Part shown: positions 48,765-58,442 of the stretch, piece after piece
How the letters are laid out: each line of letters begins with the position of its first letter
How positions within the stretch are numbered: position 1 is the stretch's first letter
DNA from: Oscillatoriales cyanobacterium
Lineage (GTDB): Bacteria; Cyanobacteriota; Cyanobacteriia; CACIAM-69d
NCBI GenBank assembly: GCA_004292515.1
Contig: RDXB01000034.1
Span: 62,001-126,000, forward strand
DNA length: 64,000 nucleotides
Reading direction: 5' to 3'
The notes under the pieces: generated by a model
The model's input: the letters and a program-made list of their open reading frames with translations, nothing else
The model's database searches: none
What the model was told of the DNA's origin: nothing
Program-made: the position numbers and the translations under genes

Positions 48765-49960
48765 ATTTCAGTGCAAAGTGACGCTCCCCGGTCTCGCACA
48801 GCCGCACACGATCGGCTGTATCGCTGGGGACAAACATAGCAACCATCCAGGCATTTTCTCCTGTTGGTTGGCTGCGGACCCAAACCCACCGAAGAAATGC
48901 TACTGGATTCCACCTTCGATCACGATCGGTCTATCGGCAAGATCGCACCATTGCACGGGCTGGTTGACAGGCGATCGCTGACAAACTCAGGGGGATAACT
49001 CACGGATTTGACCCAAGGGCGCAATCCACAACAAAACTAAACCAATCGAGCCTATGGAATCGCGGCAATGTTGGGGTCGAAATTGAGGTCGGAATTGATC
49101 AAACTAAACTCGATCAGACCAGACCGAGACCCGTTATCAGCGGGCTGTTAGTGACTTGATCGTCAATGGCTACCGCTGGCCACAACCACGATTGTCAAGG
49201 GCGAATTGACTCGCGCACAACATCAGGCGGCTCATCCTTAAGTTTCCCGAAAGATCATCAAAGCACAAACCCCAAGTCTAGGAATTGACCGGCAAGATAG
49301 GCTTGAAAATCGAGGGTAATGGAAGAACCCCCCAAGATTCTAGCCGACATCGACGAAGGCAACCCGCTTTTAAACCCATCCAAATCCCAGGACAATCCAA
49401 GCGTGGCAGCTTGCAGACCCCGTGGCTGGTGTGGCTGCGCTGTGGTGATTAGAACAGCGATGGTCGATCTCCGTCCACAGACTAGCACCCCCCATCCTGT
49501 GAACAATTAGCGGTTAGTTGGTTGGGGGTTGAAGTTTTTGTGCTGCAGGGTCAAGGTGCAACACGCCGATCAACACCTTAACCAACACCATCCGGTTAAC
49601 CAACACCATCCAGCCTCGGGGCTAGATGACGATTGAGGGTTTCAGCCATTGCATCGGTTTGTTAGGGATTGATCACTAGGGATTGATCGCTAGGGTGCTC
49701 GAAGCAGGAAAATCCGGTTGCGATCGCCCCGCCATCTGAATCCCGATCGCGGACGAAACAGCTTGCAGTGGCAAGCGTTGGGATGCCTAGGGTTGGTTAT
49801 AACTCGTTTCGCAGGCTGCTGACGATTGTCCGGAAGGGCCAACCGTCTGCTTCGAGCGTTTTTTGCGTGTTCTCACGCCCCTGGTAAAAGACTTCAGAGC
49901 CACTGAAGGATTCCGAATCGCCCTTGCGAATTCCTCGCAGGTGCTCCCTAGGATGACTGG

Positions 49961-50797
49961 CTAGGAGTCTGATGCACTGGCCATCGCAGCACATCCTGCG
50001 GCCAGGTGCTCGGCCCAGGGTTGCCAGCGATCGACATCCCCCCAATCGGTCAAGTTGAAATGAAGGGGGGTCAGCGTCACGTAGTTTTGGCGAATGCCCT
50101 GAACGTCCGTCAGCAGGGGGGAAGCCTGACCACCGGGCATGGTTTCGGGATCGACTTCTTCCAGCACTTCGCCCGAGAGCCAGTAATAGGTGCGCCCTTT
50201 GGGGTCAATCCGCTTTTCAAACAAATCGTGATAGCGACGAAAGCCCAGCTTGGTTAGACGCACGCCCGCCATGTCTGACAAGGCCACCGGGGGAATGTTG
50301 ACGTTCAGCAGCATGGGGCGTGCCGGTGGGAACTGCATGAGGGTATCCACCATTTGAACGGCCACCTGGGCAGCGGAACTAAAGTCACGGTGGCCGAACT
50401 GTGCCAGGCTGAAGGCGATGCTGGGGATGCCTTCGAGCAGGCCTTCCATGGCGGCGGAGACGGTGCCTGAGTAGAGGGTGTCGGTGCCGAGGTTGGGCCC
50501 GTGATTGATCCCCGACAAGACGCAATCGGGATGGCGATCGAGCAGCGATCCGAGGGCGAGCTTGACGCAATCGGCGGGTGTGCCGGAGCAGGCCCAGGCG
50601 GTGATGCTGCTGTGGAATAGGTTGGGGACAAGATCGGTACGGATGGGGTCTTGGAGGGTGAGTCCGTGTCCCGTGGCCGATCGCTCGCGATCGGGACAGA
50701 CGATCGTGACTTGGTGACCAGCCTCAGCGCAGGCATTGGCTAGGGCGCGAATGCCCAGGGCAAAAATCCCGTCGTCGTTACTGATCAGAATGTGCAT
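49961..50797 (-). CDS. surE: 5'/3'-nucleotidase SurE
   Basis: [48 protein letters not shown]...[25 protein letters not shown]. Confidence 0.96.
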   Translation of the reverse strand: MHILISNDDGIFALGIRALANACAEAGHQVTIVCPDRERSATGHGLTLQDPIRTDLVPNLFHSSITAWACSGTPADCVKLALGSLLDRHPDCVLSGINHGPNLGTDTLYSGTVSAAMEGLLEGIPSIAFSLAQFGHRDFSSAAQVAVQMVDTLMQFPPARPMLLNVNIPPVALSDMAGVRLTKLGFRRYHDLFEKRIDPKGRTYYWLSGEVLEEVDPETMPGGQASPLLTDVQGIRQNYVTLTPLHFNLTDWGDVDRWQPWAEHLAAGCAAMASASDS

Positions 50798-50883
50798 GGT
50801 GGGGCGTAGAGCAATTGCGAGGGAGTATTAGCTTGGGCAACAGAATTATTATTGAGCGATGAGTACGGAAATTAGAGAAAGCT

Positions 50884-51567
50884 ATGGCGCAAACCCCCAT
50901 CGGCAATCACGCGACCACAGGAGCCGAGCCTGGGACGGTGGCGCTACAAACATTGGCGCTCACGGCTCAGGCGATTCAGGCGCAAATTGCGGGCGATCGC
51001 TCGCCGTCTAGCTTGGAGGCTGGACCCGATCGTCCAGCTCCCAAAACTGCGATCGCGGCCCTGAAGCAGGTGGAGAAAGCCACTCGCCGCGATCGCCAGG
51101 ACTGGCCAGAGGCGGGTCTAGTGGGCACTTGGCGCTTGAGTCTTGTGGCTCCCAAAGCGGCGGGAAACGGCGATCGCGGGTTCTATTTTCCCCAATGGGT
51201 TCCAGCCAAGATTTCGTTTTTGTCCGATCCGACCGAGGGAGCCGACGGCGCGATCGCCCGCATCACCAACTCAGTGACCTTGGGCCCCGCTGTGCTGGAG
51301 TTTGCGGGGCCGGCTCGTTGGGTGGGGCGGCGCAATCTCCTGGCTTTTGATTTTGTGGAGCTGTCGATTCGACTGTTCGATCGCACCCTCTATCGGGGCC
51401 CAGTCCGAGGCGATCGCCCAGCCACCAAAGCCTTGAGCCAACAACCTTTTCCAGTGCGAGCCGTTGGGTCTTTACCCTTTTTCGCCTTTTGTTGGGTGAC
51501 GGAGCAGGGAATTGCGGCCCGCGGCCGCAGCGGTGGCCTTGCCCTCTGGGTACGCGACCAGTCCTAA
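50884..51567 (+). CDS. PAP/fibrillin-like (plastid lipid-associated) protein
   Basis: LVGTWRLSLVAPKA...IARITNSVTLGPAVLEFAGPARWVGRRNLLAFDFVELSIRLF. Confidence 0.6.
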   Translation: MAQTPIGNHATTGAEPGTVALQTLALTAQAIQAQIAGDRSPSSLEAGPDRPAPKTAIAALKQVEKATRRDRQDWPEAGLVGTWRLSLVAPKAAGNGDRGFYFPQWVPAKISFLSDPTEGADGAIARITNSVTLGPAVLEFAGPARWVGRRNLLAFDFVELSIRLFDRTLYRGPVRGDRPATKALSQQPFPVRAVGSLPFFAFCWVTEQGIAARGRSGGLALWVRDQS

Positions 51568-51659
51568 ATCCCAGTTCTAATCAAGAATGTCTAAACAGTG
51601 ATGTCTAAACAGCCACATACAGCCACCTGTTGACACTCTGCACACCCTAGCGATCAATC

Positions 51660-51740
51660 GAGATAAGGGGCTGAAGTCCCTCGCCCCCACAACGATGCGG
51701 TGCTGATCCCGTGCTAAGAGACACCTTTCAAGCATCCTCA
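51660..51740 (+). repeat. Degenerate copy of the palindrome repeat family
   Basis: ataaggggctgaagtccctcgc...cacctttcaagcatcctca. Confidence 0.5.
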
Positions 51741-51847
51741 AAAAATACTGGGCGCGGGAGATCGACCCAACTCGCCAGCCCCGGACAGTCGCCAAAGAAC
51801 CCTCGATTGATACAATGGCGGGACAACCTACCCGAACACGAAGCACC

Positions 51848-51946
51848 ATGAGCGGCGAGATTTTTAGCACGGCTTTTCTGGCATTTGTCCTGATTTTGAT
51901 TGGTCTGGGTGGCGGCTTTTTGATGCTGCGCGTCCAAGGCAAGTAA
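51848..51946 (+). CDS. petM: Cytochrome b6-f complex subunit PetM
   Basis: Manual translation: MSGEIFSTAFLAFVLILIGLGGGFLMLRVQGK, 32 aa. Not in ORF track. Confidence 0.85.
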   Translation: MSGEIFSTAFLAFVLILIGLGGGFLMLRVQGK

Positions 51947-52041
51947 GCAGCCCGACTATCAAATCCAACCGTTAAATACCTGCTTGGAAATTGACTTGTT
52001 GGATATGGCTTTGACTGCGTTTTGACATTGATTTGACCGTG

Positions 52042-52081
52042 ATCAGGAATGTTGGCAACACCAGCATTCCTGATGTTTTTT
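52042..52081 (+). terminator. Intrinsic terminator downstream of petM
   Basis: ATCAGGAATGTTGG-caaca-CCAGCATTCCTGAT then GTTTTTT. Confidence 0.8.
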
Positions 52082-52281
52082 AGACATTGATTACTGAGAT
52101 TACCGAAATTACCGAGACTGACAGTAAGGTTTGAGTCAGTCCAAACCCCCGACCCAATTACTGATCAAGCAATTGACCAAACAATTGACCAAACAACAAT
52201 TGCGTCTTATGACCAAGCAATGGCTTTCAGATGGGGGCGCAGTTCAGGGCTGCAATTCATCTCATTACAAATCATTCCATC

Positions 52282-52414
52282 AGAGGATGTCTGAAAAGTA
52301 TCTTTTGACCCCGACCAAGCCCCAATAGTCTTGGGGGCAAGACGCTCAAGCCCCTTGTCTGCATCGATCGATGGGGTTTGCACAGTATCAATTTTGGCTT
52401 TTCCGACAGCCTCT
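52282..52414 (+). repeat. Compact (about 133 bp) copy of the MITE-like family with recognisable terminal inverted repeats
   Basis: AGAGGATGTCTGAAAAG ... CTTTTCCGACAGCCTCT, 2 mismatches between termini; internal match to 9686-9771. Confidence 0.75.
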
Positions 52415-52526
52415 TAGGGGTTGGCCCATAGGCTTGATTGGCGCGTTTGCATCGCACCGAGGGAGATCATCGCCCTTGGTATGATGGTTAAGCGCTTGGC
52501 AGCACCTCTTTTACCGCCCTCCCACC

Positions 52527-53255
52527 ATGTCCGACCCCAACCTCGATCGCATTGCTGACCAACTCGATAGCCCCAATTCGCGAGATCGGCTGTTGGGCCT
52601 CACGGCCTTGCGCGATGTGGCTCCCGTCGATGCCGTGCCGCTGATTAAAAAGGTGCTGAATGACGATCACATCCAAGTCCGTAGCATGGCTGTGTTTGCT
52701 TTGGGTCTCAAGCCCACCGATGAATGCTTCGGGCTGCTGATGGAGTTGCTGGCGGATCCGGACTACAGCGTGCGGGCCAACGCAGCCGGAGCTATGGGTT
52801 ATTTGCAAGACTTGCGGGCACTCGACCCCCTGATCCAACTGTTCTACGAAGACACCGATTGGCTGGTGCGGTTCAGCGCGGCTGTGTCCCTGGGCAACTT
52901 GGGCGACTCGCGGGCAAGATCCACGCTCATCGATGCACTCGATAGCGCGGAGGTGATTGTCCAGCAGGCGGCGATCGCGGCCCTCGGCGAAGTGGGGGCG
53001 CTGGAGGCGGTTGAAAAAATGCTCACTTTTGTGCAGTCAGATGACTGGCTGGTGCGGCAGCGCTTGGCCGAGTCCCTGGGTAAGCTGCCCTGTGACAAGA
53101 GCCGATCGGCGCTCAAGTACCTCGAAAAGGACGGCCACCCACAAGTGGCGGATGCGGCTCGCTATGCCTTGCAGCAACTCGACAGCGCTGACAACGGTGT
53201 CGAAAGCGCTGAAAGGGTTGAGGAAAGCGATCGCCCTACGTCCGCAGAGCCGTAG
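52527..53255 (+). CDS. nblB: HEAT-repeat protein, NblB-like
   Basis: DRIADQLDSPNSRDRLLGLTALRDVAPVDAVPLIKKVLNDDHIQVRSMAVFALG HEAT repeats; next to a CpcS-family lyase. Confidence 0.75.
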   Translation: MSDPNLDRIADQLDSPNSRDRLLGLTALRDVAPVDAVPLIKKVLNDDHIQVRSMAVFALGLKPTDECFGLLMELLADPDYSVRANAAGAMGYLQDLRALDPLIQLFYEDTDWLVRFSAAVSLGNLGDSRARSTLIDALDSAEVIVQQAAIAALGEVGALEAVEKMLTFVQSDDWLVRQRLAESLGKLPCDKSRSALKYLEKDGHPQVADAARYALQQLDSADNGVESAERVEESDRPTSAEP

Positions 53256-53391
53256 CGCCAAGATGGGGCGGTTAGGCGATCGCCCCTACCACCGTTCCTC
53301 TCGCCAATTCCTGACCCGGCATTCCGGATCGGCCGCCTTCGATCTACCCTAAATTCCACCATCAATTCTTTGTTTAAACTTCTCGATCGCT

Positions 53392-53922
53392 ATGCTCACC
53401 ATCACAGAATTCTTAGAAAAATGCGCCGGTAAGTGGTTCTCCCAACGCACGGGCCACAACCTGATCGATCGCAAGTCCGTGCTGGGCAGGGGCGAGCTGT
53501 GGATGGATTTGTTGGCGGCCGATGCGCCCGAGGCGATCGCCCTTGCCCAACAGTATGGTGTGGATGCTGGGACGATCGCTGCTGGTCTCAAGCTGCGTTG
53601 GGAAGGCATCACCGCCTCACCCAACAAGGAACTGGGATCGTCAACGCTCGTAGCTATCCTGCCCGATGCCACCGGCAAGGGGCTGTTGTTGGCCACGCCG
53701 ACCACTGCCACACAACTCAAGCCCGGAACCTACAGCTTTGGCACTGATGGCACTCTGTGGCTCAATTTACCCTTGTCTGACGGGGCGATCGAGGAGCGGA
53801 TTTGGTTTGCCAGCGACAATTTGCGCTTCCGCTCCAGCACAACCACGCGATCGAGCGGCATGACCTTTGCCTCGTTCTGCTCGGAAATTCGGATGGGCGT
53901 TACACCGCCCAAAGCTGCTTAG
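53392..53922 (+). CDS. CpcS/CpeS-family phycobiliprotein lyase (CpcU-like)
   Basis: MLTITEFLEKCAGKWFSQRTGHNLIDRKSVLGRGELWMDLL...EERIWFASDNLRFRSSTTTRSSGMTFASFCSEIRM. Confidence 0.85.
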   Translation: MLTITEFLEKCAGKWFSQRTGHNLIDRKSVLGRGELWMDLLAADAPEAIALAQQYGVDAGTIAAGLKLRWEGITASPNKELGSSTLVAILPDATGKGLLLATPTTATQLKPGTYSFGTDGTLWLNLPLSDGAIEERIWFASDNLRFRSSTTTRSSGMTFASFCSEIRMGVTPPKAA

Positions 53923-54008
53923 TGACCCCCACTCAGGGCTAAGGGGTGTTGCTCCGGTAGCCACGGCTGCCCCAACAACACCCCTCAACTAATAGCGCCT
54001 GAATGATT

Positions 54009-54073
54009 CAGGCTCAATCCACAGGCTCAGTCCACAGGCTCAATCCACAGGCTCAATCCACAGGCCTCAGTCA
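54009..54073. repeat. 13-bp tandem repeat x5 running into the rbcR stop codon
   Basis: caggctcaRtcca x4 plus caggcctcagtca. Confidence 0.9.
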
Positions 54074-55062
54074 AGGGAAACAACCGTTTCAACCCCGATC
54101 GCACCAGCCGCCGACACCACAGGCGGGTAGAGTTCGGGGGATGAAAAGTGGGGCAAGATATCGCGGCTGAAGGCTTCGGCAGCCTTCGATCGATAGCGGT
54201 TGGGATTCAAAATCACCTTGAGGATTCGCTCAACCCGGAAGTTTTCGATCTGGCTGCGGTGTAGATGGCCCAGTTGTAGTTCTTTTTCGATCGAGGCCAC
54301 CGACACAAACGCCGCGCCCAACCCCGCCTGCACCGCGTTTTTGATTGCTTCGATCGAACTCAACTCCATATCCACCTTCATCCGGCGCGTGTCGATGCCC
54401 GACTGAGACAGCACCGTGTCAATCACCTTGCGGATGGTGGATTGGGAATCTAGGGCAATAAAGGACAAGCCATACAGATCTTCCCGTTCGATCGGATCGG
54501 TTTGGGCCAACGGGTGTTGCGGCGGCAAAATCAGCGCCAACTCATCCCGGGCATAGGGCAACACTTGCAGAGACTCCTGCAACTCGGGTGGCACCTCACC
54601 ACCAATAATTGCTAGGTCAATCTGACCATTCGACACGCTCCAAGAGGTACGCCGCGTGGAATGCACGTGGAGTTGCACACCGACCTCGGGATATTTGTCG
54701 TGAAACATCCCAATCATCCGGGGCAGCAAATAGGTTCCCGTGGTTTGGCTAGCGCCGACGATCAACGTGCCGCCTTGCAGATTTTGTAAGTCTTTAATGG
54801 CACGGCAGGTTTCTTGGCAGAGGGTCAGAATTTTTTCGCCATAGCTGAGGAGCATGTGACCGGCTTCGGTCAACTGGGCCCGGCGACCGCCTCGATCAAA
54901 AAGCGGCACATCCAGTTGGCGTTCTAGGTTTTGCACCTGCAAGCTCACGGCTGGCTGCGAGACATAGAGACTGTCAGCGGCCCGCTTAAAGCTTCCCTCG
55001 GCGGCGATCGCCTTGAGGATGCGGAGTTGGTCGAGCGTGAATGGCAGATCGGACATAGACAC
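54067..55062 (-). CDS. rbcR: LysR-type regulator RbcR (Ycf30 family)
   Basis: [74 protein letters not shown]. Confidence 0.95.
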   Translation of the reverse strand: MSMSDLPFTLDQLRILKAIAAEGSFKRAADSLYVSQPAVSLQVQNLERQLDVPLFDRGGRRAQLTEAGHMLLSYGEKILTLCQETCRAIKDLQNLQGGTLIVGASQTTGTYLLPRMIGMFHDKYPEVGVQLHVHSTRRTSWSVSNGQIDLAIIGGEVPPELQESLQVLPYARDELALILPPQHPLAQTDPIEREDLYGLSFIALDSQSTIRKVIDTVLSQSGIDTRRMKVDMELSSIEAIKNAVQAGLGAAFVSVASIEKELQLGHLHRSQIENFRVERILKVILNPNRYRSKAAEAFSRDILPHFSSPELYPPVVSAAGAIGVETVVSLD

Positions 55063-55501
55063 TACTACACAGCCTGTGGGAACCCATCGAGTGGGACTGG
55101 AGCGATCGCGCCGGGATTTTGGGGATCTTCGAGTCAGCGATCAAACAACAAAACGACGCAACCGCAATCAACGGGGCCACTCCACATCAGCGATCGAAAG
55201 GCGATAACCGAAGAGCAGATCACAGGGCGATCACAATAGCGATCGAATAATGACAAAAGCCCCCCATCTAGGATCGCATCTCAGCGAAGCAGCACGATCG
55301 CGCGTTCTTCATTATTCTGAAGCAGACCCCCTCCATTTGATTAAAAACATTTATGAGAAAATCTTGAGACCCCATTCTTTCGCAATTAATTAAGTTGTCG
55401 CCGTCATCTCTGCAATGATTTGAAATCATTCCTGAATCTCTGGACATGATTCACCGGGTTGGGTCTAATCTGAGCCTAATTGGGGCTTGCTATGGACAGG
55501 T

Positions 55502-55534
55502 TTGAACGGGCTTGAACGGGTTTGAACGGGTTTG
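55502..55534. repeat. 10-bp tandem repeat x3
   Basis: ttgaacgggY x3. Confidence 0.8.
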
Positions 55535-55551
55535 GTGTTTAGCGTGATGTT

Positions 55552-56349
55552 TTGTGGGTGGCTATGACCTCGATTTGGACGACAACTTGTGCCGACACGC
55601 TCCTGGCGGCTCCGGCGGCTCTTTTGCCGAGCTGGCTCACACCCAACTGGTTTCCCAGCAGTCATTGGGTCATGGTGGGATTATTGTTGGGATTTGCGAT
55701 CATCCACAGCGGATTAGCCGCTCTGCGAATTCGTGGAGAAGCCGCGATCGGAGCGCGGGCCTACCGGGTGCTATTTGCCCTAGCAAGCTTACCGGCAGCC
55801 GGTATCTTGCTCATTTACTTCTTCAATCACCGCTATGACGGAGTTCAATTGTGGATGATTCAAGACCAAACTTGGGTACAACCCACAGTTTGGGTATTGT
55901 CAGCCATTTCCTTTTTGTTTTTGTACCCCGCAACGTTTAATCTGTTAGAAGTTGCTGCGATCGCCAAGCCCCAAGTCCATCTCTACGAAACAGGCATTGT
56001 GCGCGTGACGCGCCACCCTCAGGCGATCGGGCAAATTATTTGGTGTGTGGGTCATGCGCTCTGGCTAGGAACCAGTTTCATGATCGTGACTTGTGTAGGC
56101 TTAATTGCTCATCATCTGTTTGCAATCTGGCATGGCGATCGACGCTTACATCAGCGCTATGGTGATGCGTTTTTGAAAGCAAAGGCTCGAACGTCCATCA
56201 TGCCGTTTCGAGCTGTTTTGGATGGACGACAAACCCTTCAGTTTTCGGAGTTTCTGCGCCCTGCCTATGTGGGAGTAACAGCCTTCGTTATAGGATTCTG
56301 GTGGGCACACCCAGCACTCATTCGTTTGACTGCTAGCATAAGCTGGTAG
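55552..56349 (+). CDS. NnrU family membrane protein (possible 15-cis-zeta-carotene isomerase-type homologue)
   Basis: FAIIHSGLAALRIRGEAAIGARAYRVLFALASLPAAGILLIYFFNHRYDG...YETGIVRVTRHPQAIGQIIWCVGHALWLG. Confidence 0.88.
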   Translation: MWVAMTSIWTTTCADTLLAAPAALLPSWLTPNWFPSSHWVMVGLLLGFAIIHSGLAALRIRGEAAIGARAYRVLFALASLPAAGILLIYFFNHRYDGVQLWMIQDQTWVQPTVWVLSAISFLFLYPATFNLLEVAAIAKPQVHLYETGIVRVTRHPQAIGQIIWCVGHALWLGTSFMIVTCVGLIAHHLFAIWHGDRRLHQRYGDAFLKAKARTSIMPFRAVLDGRQTLQFSEFLRPAYVGVTAFVIGFWWAHPALIRLTASISW

Positions 56350-56389
56350 CCAGTAATTGAGGCAACCTAATCAATCGGTTTCAAGCCTT

Positions 56390-56541
56390 AAAGCCTGTCA
56401 GCAATTAGTCTGAAATCCTGATTTCACCGTGCCGAGATCGCGGGCAATAAAGGGCTTAAGCCCCTTGTTACGACAATCGAGGCACGGAAAATCAATGATT
56501 TCAGACTCATTCCGGGAAACGACGATACCCCCTAGAATCTA
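56390..56541 (+). repeat. Copy of the palindrome repeat family
   Basis: ataaagggcttaagccccttgttacgacaatcgaggcacggaaaatcaatgatttcagactcattccgggaaacgacgatacc. Confidence 0.7.
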
Positions 56542-56599
56542 GGTTTCTATGGGTTCTTGATCGATTTTGACCTTCTCAAGGATCAGCCGAGACTGACGA

Positions 56600-56663
56600 C
56601 CTGTTAATCACGCCACCTGTTAATCACGCCATCTATTGATCACATGACCTGTTAATCACATGA
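56600..56663. repeat. 16-bp tandem repeat x4
   Basis: cctgttaatcacgcca x2, tctattgatcacatga, cctgttaatcacatga. Confidence 0.85.
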
Positions 56664-56866
56664 TGGGTCATAGGCTGATGGCTAAACTATCTCGATGTGA
56701 TGACTTGTGGCAGAAGCATCGGAATTTCTTCGACTGGTCATTTTTTCAAACCTGACTTTCTCATTTTTTCAAACTCACATCTTTCAGAAAGTTTTCTGGA
56801 ATCATTCGGGTAGCTTTCAAATTTTTCCAAACCATTTCCCCATTAATTCCAAATCAATTCCAGACA

Positions 56867-57220
56867 ATGATGTTACATACCGTCAGTGATTTGAACTTTA
56901 CCCATGAAGTGCTGAATACACCAGGCTTGGTTTTAGTTAATTTCTGGGCTCCTTGGTGCGGATTGTGTTACTTAATCGATCCCCTACTCAATAAGCTACG
57001 ATCGGACTGGGGAGATGCCGTCAAAGTGGTGAGCGTGAATGCCGATAGCAACCTCAAATTAGCCACGCACTACCGACTGACCATGCTGCCAACGGTGATT
57101 TTGTTTCAGAATGGTCAGCCCATTTTTCGGCTCGATCGCTTTGAAGGCAAAGAAGAGTTTTTGCGCCATTTGAATCGCGAGGTTGATCGCGTTGCCCTGT
57201 CGCGATCGATGGCTCCCTAG
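56867..57220 (+). CDS. Thioredoxin with atypical WCGLC active site
   Basis: LVNFWAPWCGLCYLIDPLLNKLRSDWGDAVKVVSVNADSNLKLATHYRLTMLPTVILFQNGQ. Confidence 0.9.
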   Translation: MMLHTVSDLNFTHEVLNTPGLVLVNFWAPWCGLCYLIDPLLNKLRSDWGDAVKVVSVNADSNLKLATHYRLTMLPTVILFQNGQPIFRLDRFEGKEEFLRHLNREVDRVALSRSMAP

Positions 57221-57279
57221 ACTTGCGCGATCGAGGAGCCGTCTGCTTTGCTGTTGGCTGGTAAACGAACAAGCTGCCC

Positions 57280-58428
57280 ATGGATGCATATCGGCTGATT
57301 CGACCGCTCCTGTTTTCGTCGATCGCTCCCGAGCCGGAGCGGGCCCACCAGCAAGCGATGGGCCTGTTGCAAGCTGTGGGTCGGCTGCGGCGCACGGCCC
57401 CCGGGCGATCGATTCTGAGCAACCTGCGCCAGTGGTTTGCCGCCGATGATCCCCGCTTCAGCCAAACCCTGTGGGGGCTGACGTTCGCCAATCCGATCGG
57501 GTTGGCGGCCGGGTTTGATAAGGATGGCGTTGCGGCCAGGGCTTGGGAGGTCTTGGGTTTTGGGTTTGCCGAGCTAGGAACTGTCACCCTGCACCCACAA
57601 CCGGGCAATCCTCAGCCACGCCTGTTTCGGTTGATTCCCGACGAGGCGGTGCTGAATCGGATGGGCTTTAACAATCGTGGAGCCAAAGCCCTGGCCGATC
57701 GCCTCCAAGCGGCCCGCCAGTCCGAGACCGAGCAATTGGGCGTACCGATCGGGGCCAACTTGGGTAAATCCAAAATCACAGAACTGGACGATGCGGCCGA
57801 AGATTATTTGGGCAGCTTCCGGTTACTCAAGCCTTGGGCTGACTACTTTGTGGTGAACGTGTCGTCGCCCAACACGCCGGGATTGCGATCGCTCCAGGAT
57901 GCCGATCGCCTCAGCGAAATTCTCGATCGGCTGCAACAGGAGAACCAAGGCGCAAAGCCCCTGTTGGTGAAAATCGCACCCGACCTGGAATGGAAGGCGA
58001 TCGACGACGCGATCGAGCTAGCCCAGCGCTACCAACTGGCTGGACTGATCGCCACCAACACCACCATCCGCCGCGACGGGCTGCAAACCCAAACGCTCGC
58101 CCAAACCGGCAACCCCGTGGCCAACGAGGCCGGCGGCATCAGCGGCAAACCGGTGCGCGCGCGATCAACCGAAATCATTCGCCACATCTACCGCCAAACC
58201 CAAGGAAAGCTGCCGATCGTTGGTGTGGGGGGCATTTTCAGCGCCGACGATGCTTGGGAAAAAATCGCGGCGGGGGCCAGCTTGGTGCAGGTATACACCG
58301 GTTTTGTCTATGAAGGCCCTTGGTTACCCCAACGCATCGCCCGTGGTTTGGGCGATCGCCTCACGGCCCGGGGCTTCAGCTCGATTGCGGAAGCCGTCGG
58401 TTGCGATCACGCCTCCTCCAGCCCTTAA
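57280..58428 (+). CDS. pyrD: Dihydroorotate dehydrogenase (quinone)
   Basis: FANPIGLAAGFDKDGVAARAWEVLGFGFAELGTVTLHPQPGNPQPRLFRL...NVSSPNTPGLRSLQ. Confidence 0.97.
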   Translation: MDAYRLIRPLLFSSIAPEPERAHQQAMGLLQAVGRLRRTAPGRSILSNLRQWFAADDPRFSQTLWGLTFANPIGLAAGFDKDGVAARAWEVLGFGFAELGTVTLHPQPGNPQPRLFRLIPDEAVLNRMGFNNRGAKALADRLQAARQSETEQLGVPIGANLGKSKITELDDAAEDYLGSFRLLKPWADYFVVNVSSPNTPGLRSLQDADRLSEILDRLQQENQGAKPLLVKIAPDLEWKAIDDAIELAQRYQLAGLIATNTTIRRDGLQTQTLAQTGNPVANEAGGISGKPVRARSTEIIRHIYRQTQGKLPIVGVGGIFSADDAWEKIAAGASLVQVYTGFVYEGPWLPQRIARGLGDRLTARGFSSIAEAVGCDHASSSP

Positions 58429-58442
58429 ATCCTGATCAAGCC

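Noticed and set aside
49258-49506. 82-aa minus ORF in the 48.8-50 kb gap
   Set aside because: No recognisable domain, composition similar to surrounding non-coding sequence.
56707-56889. 60-aa Phe-rich ORF upstream of the WCGLC thioredoxin
   Set aside because: Probably a T-rich leader read as codons; overlaps the thioredoxin start and has no family features.
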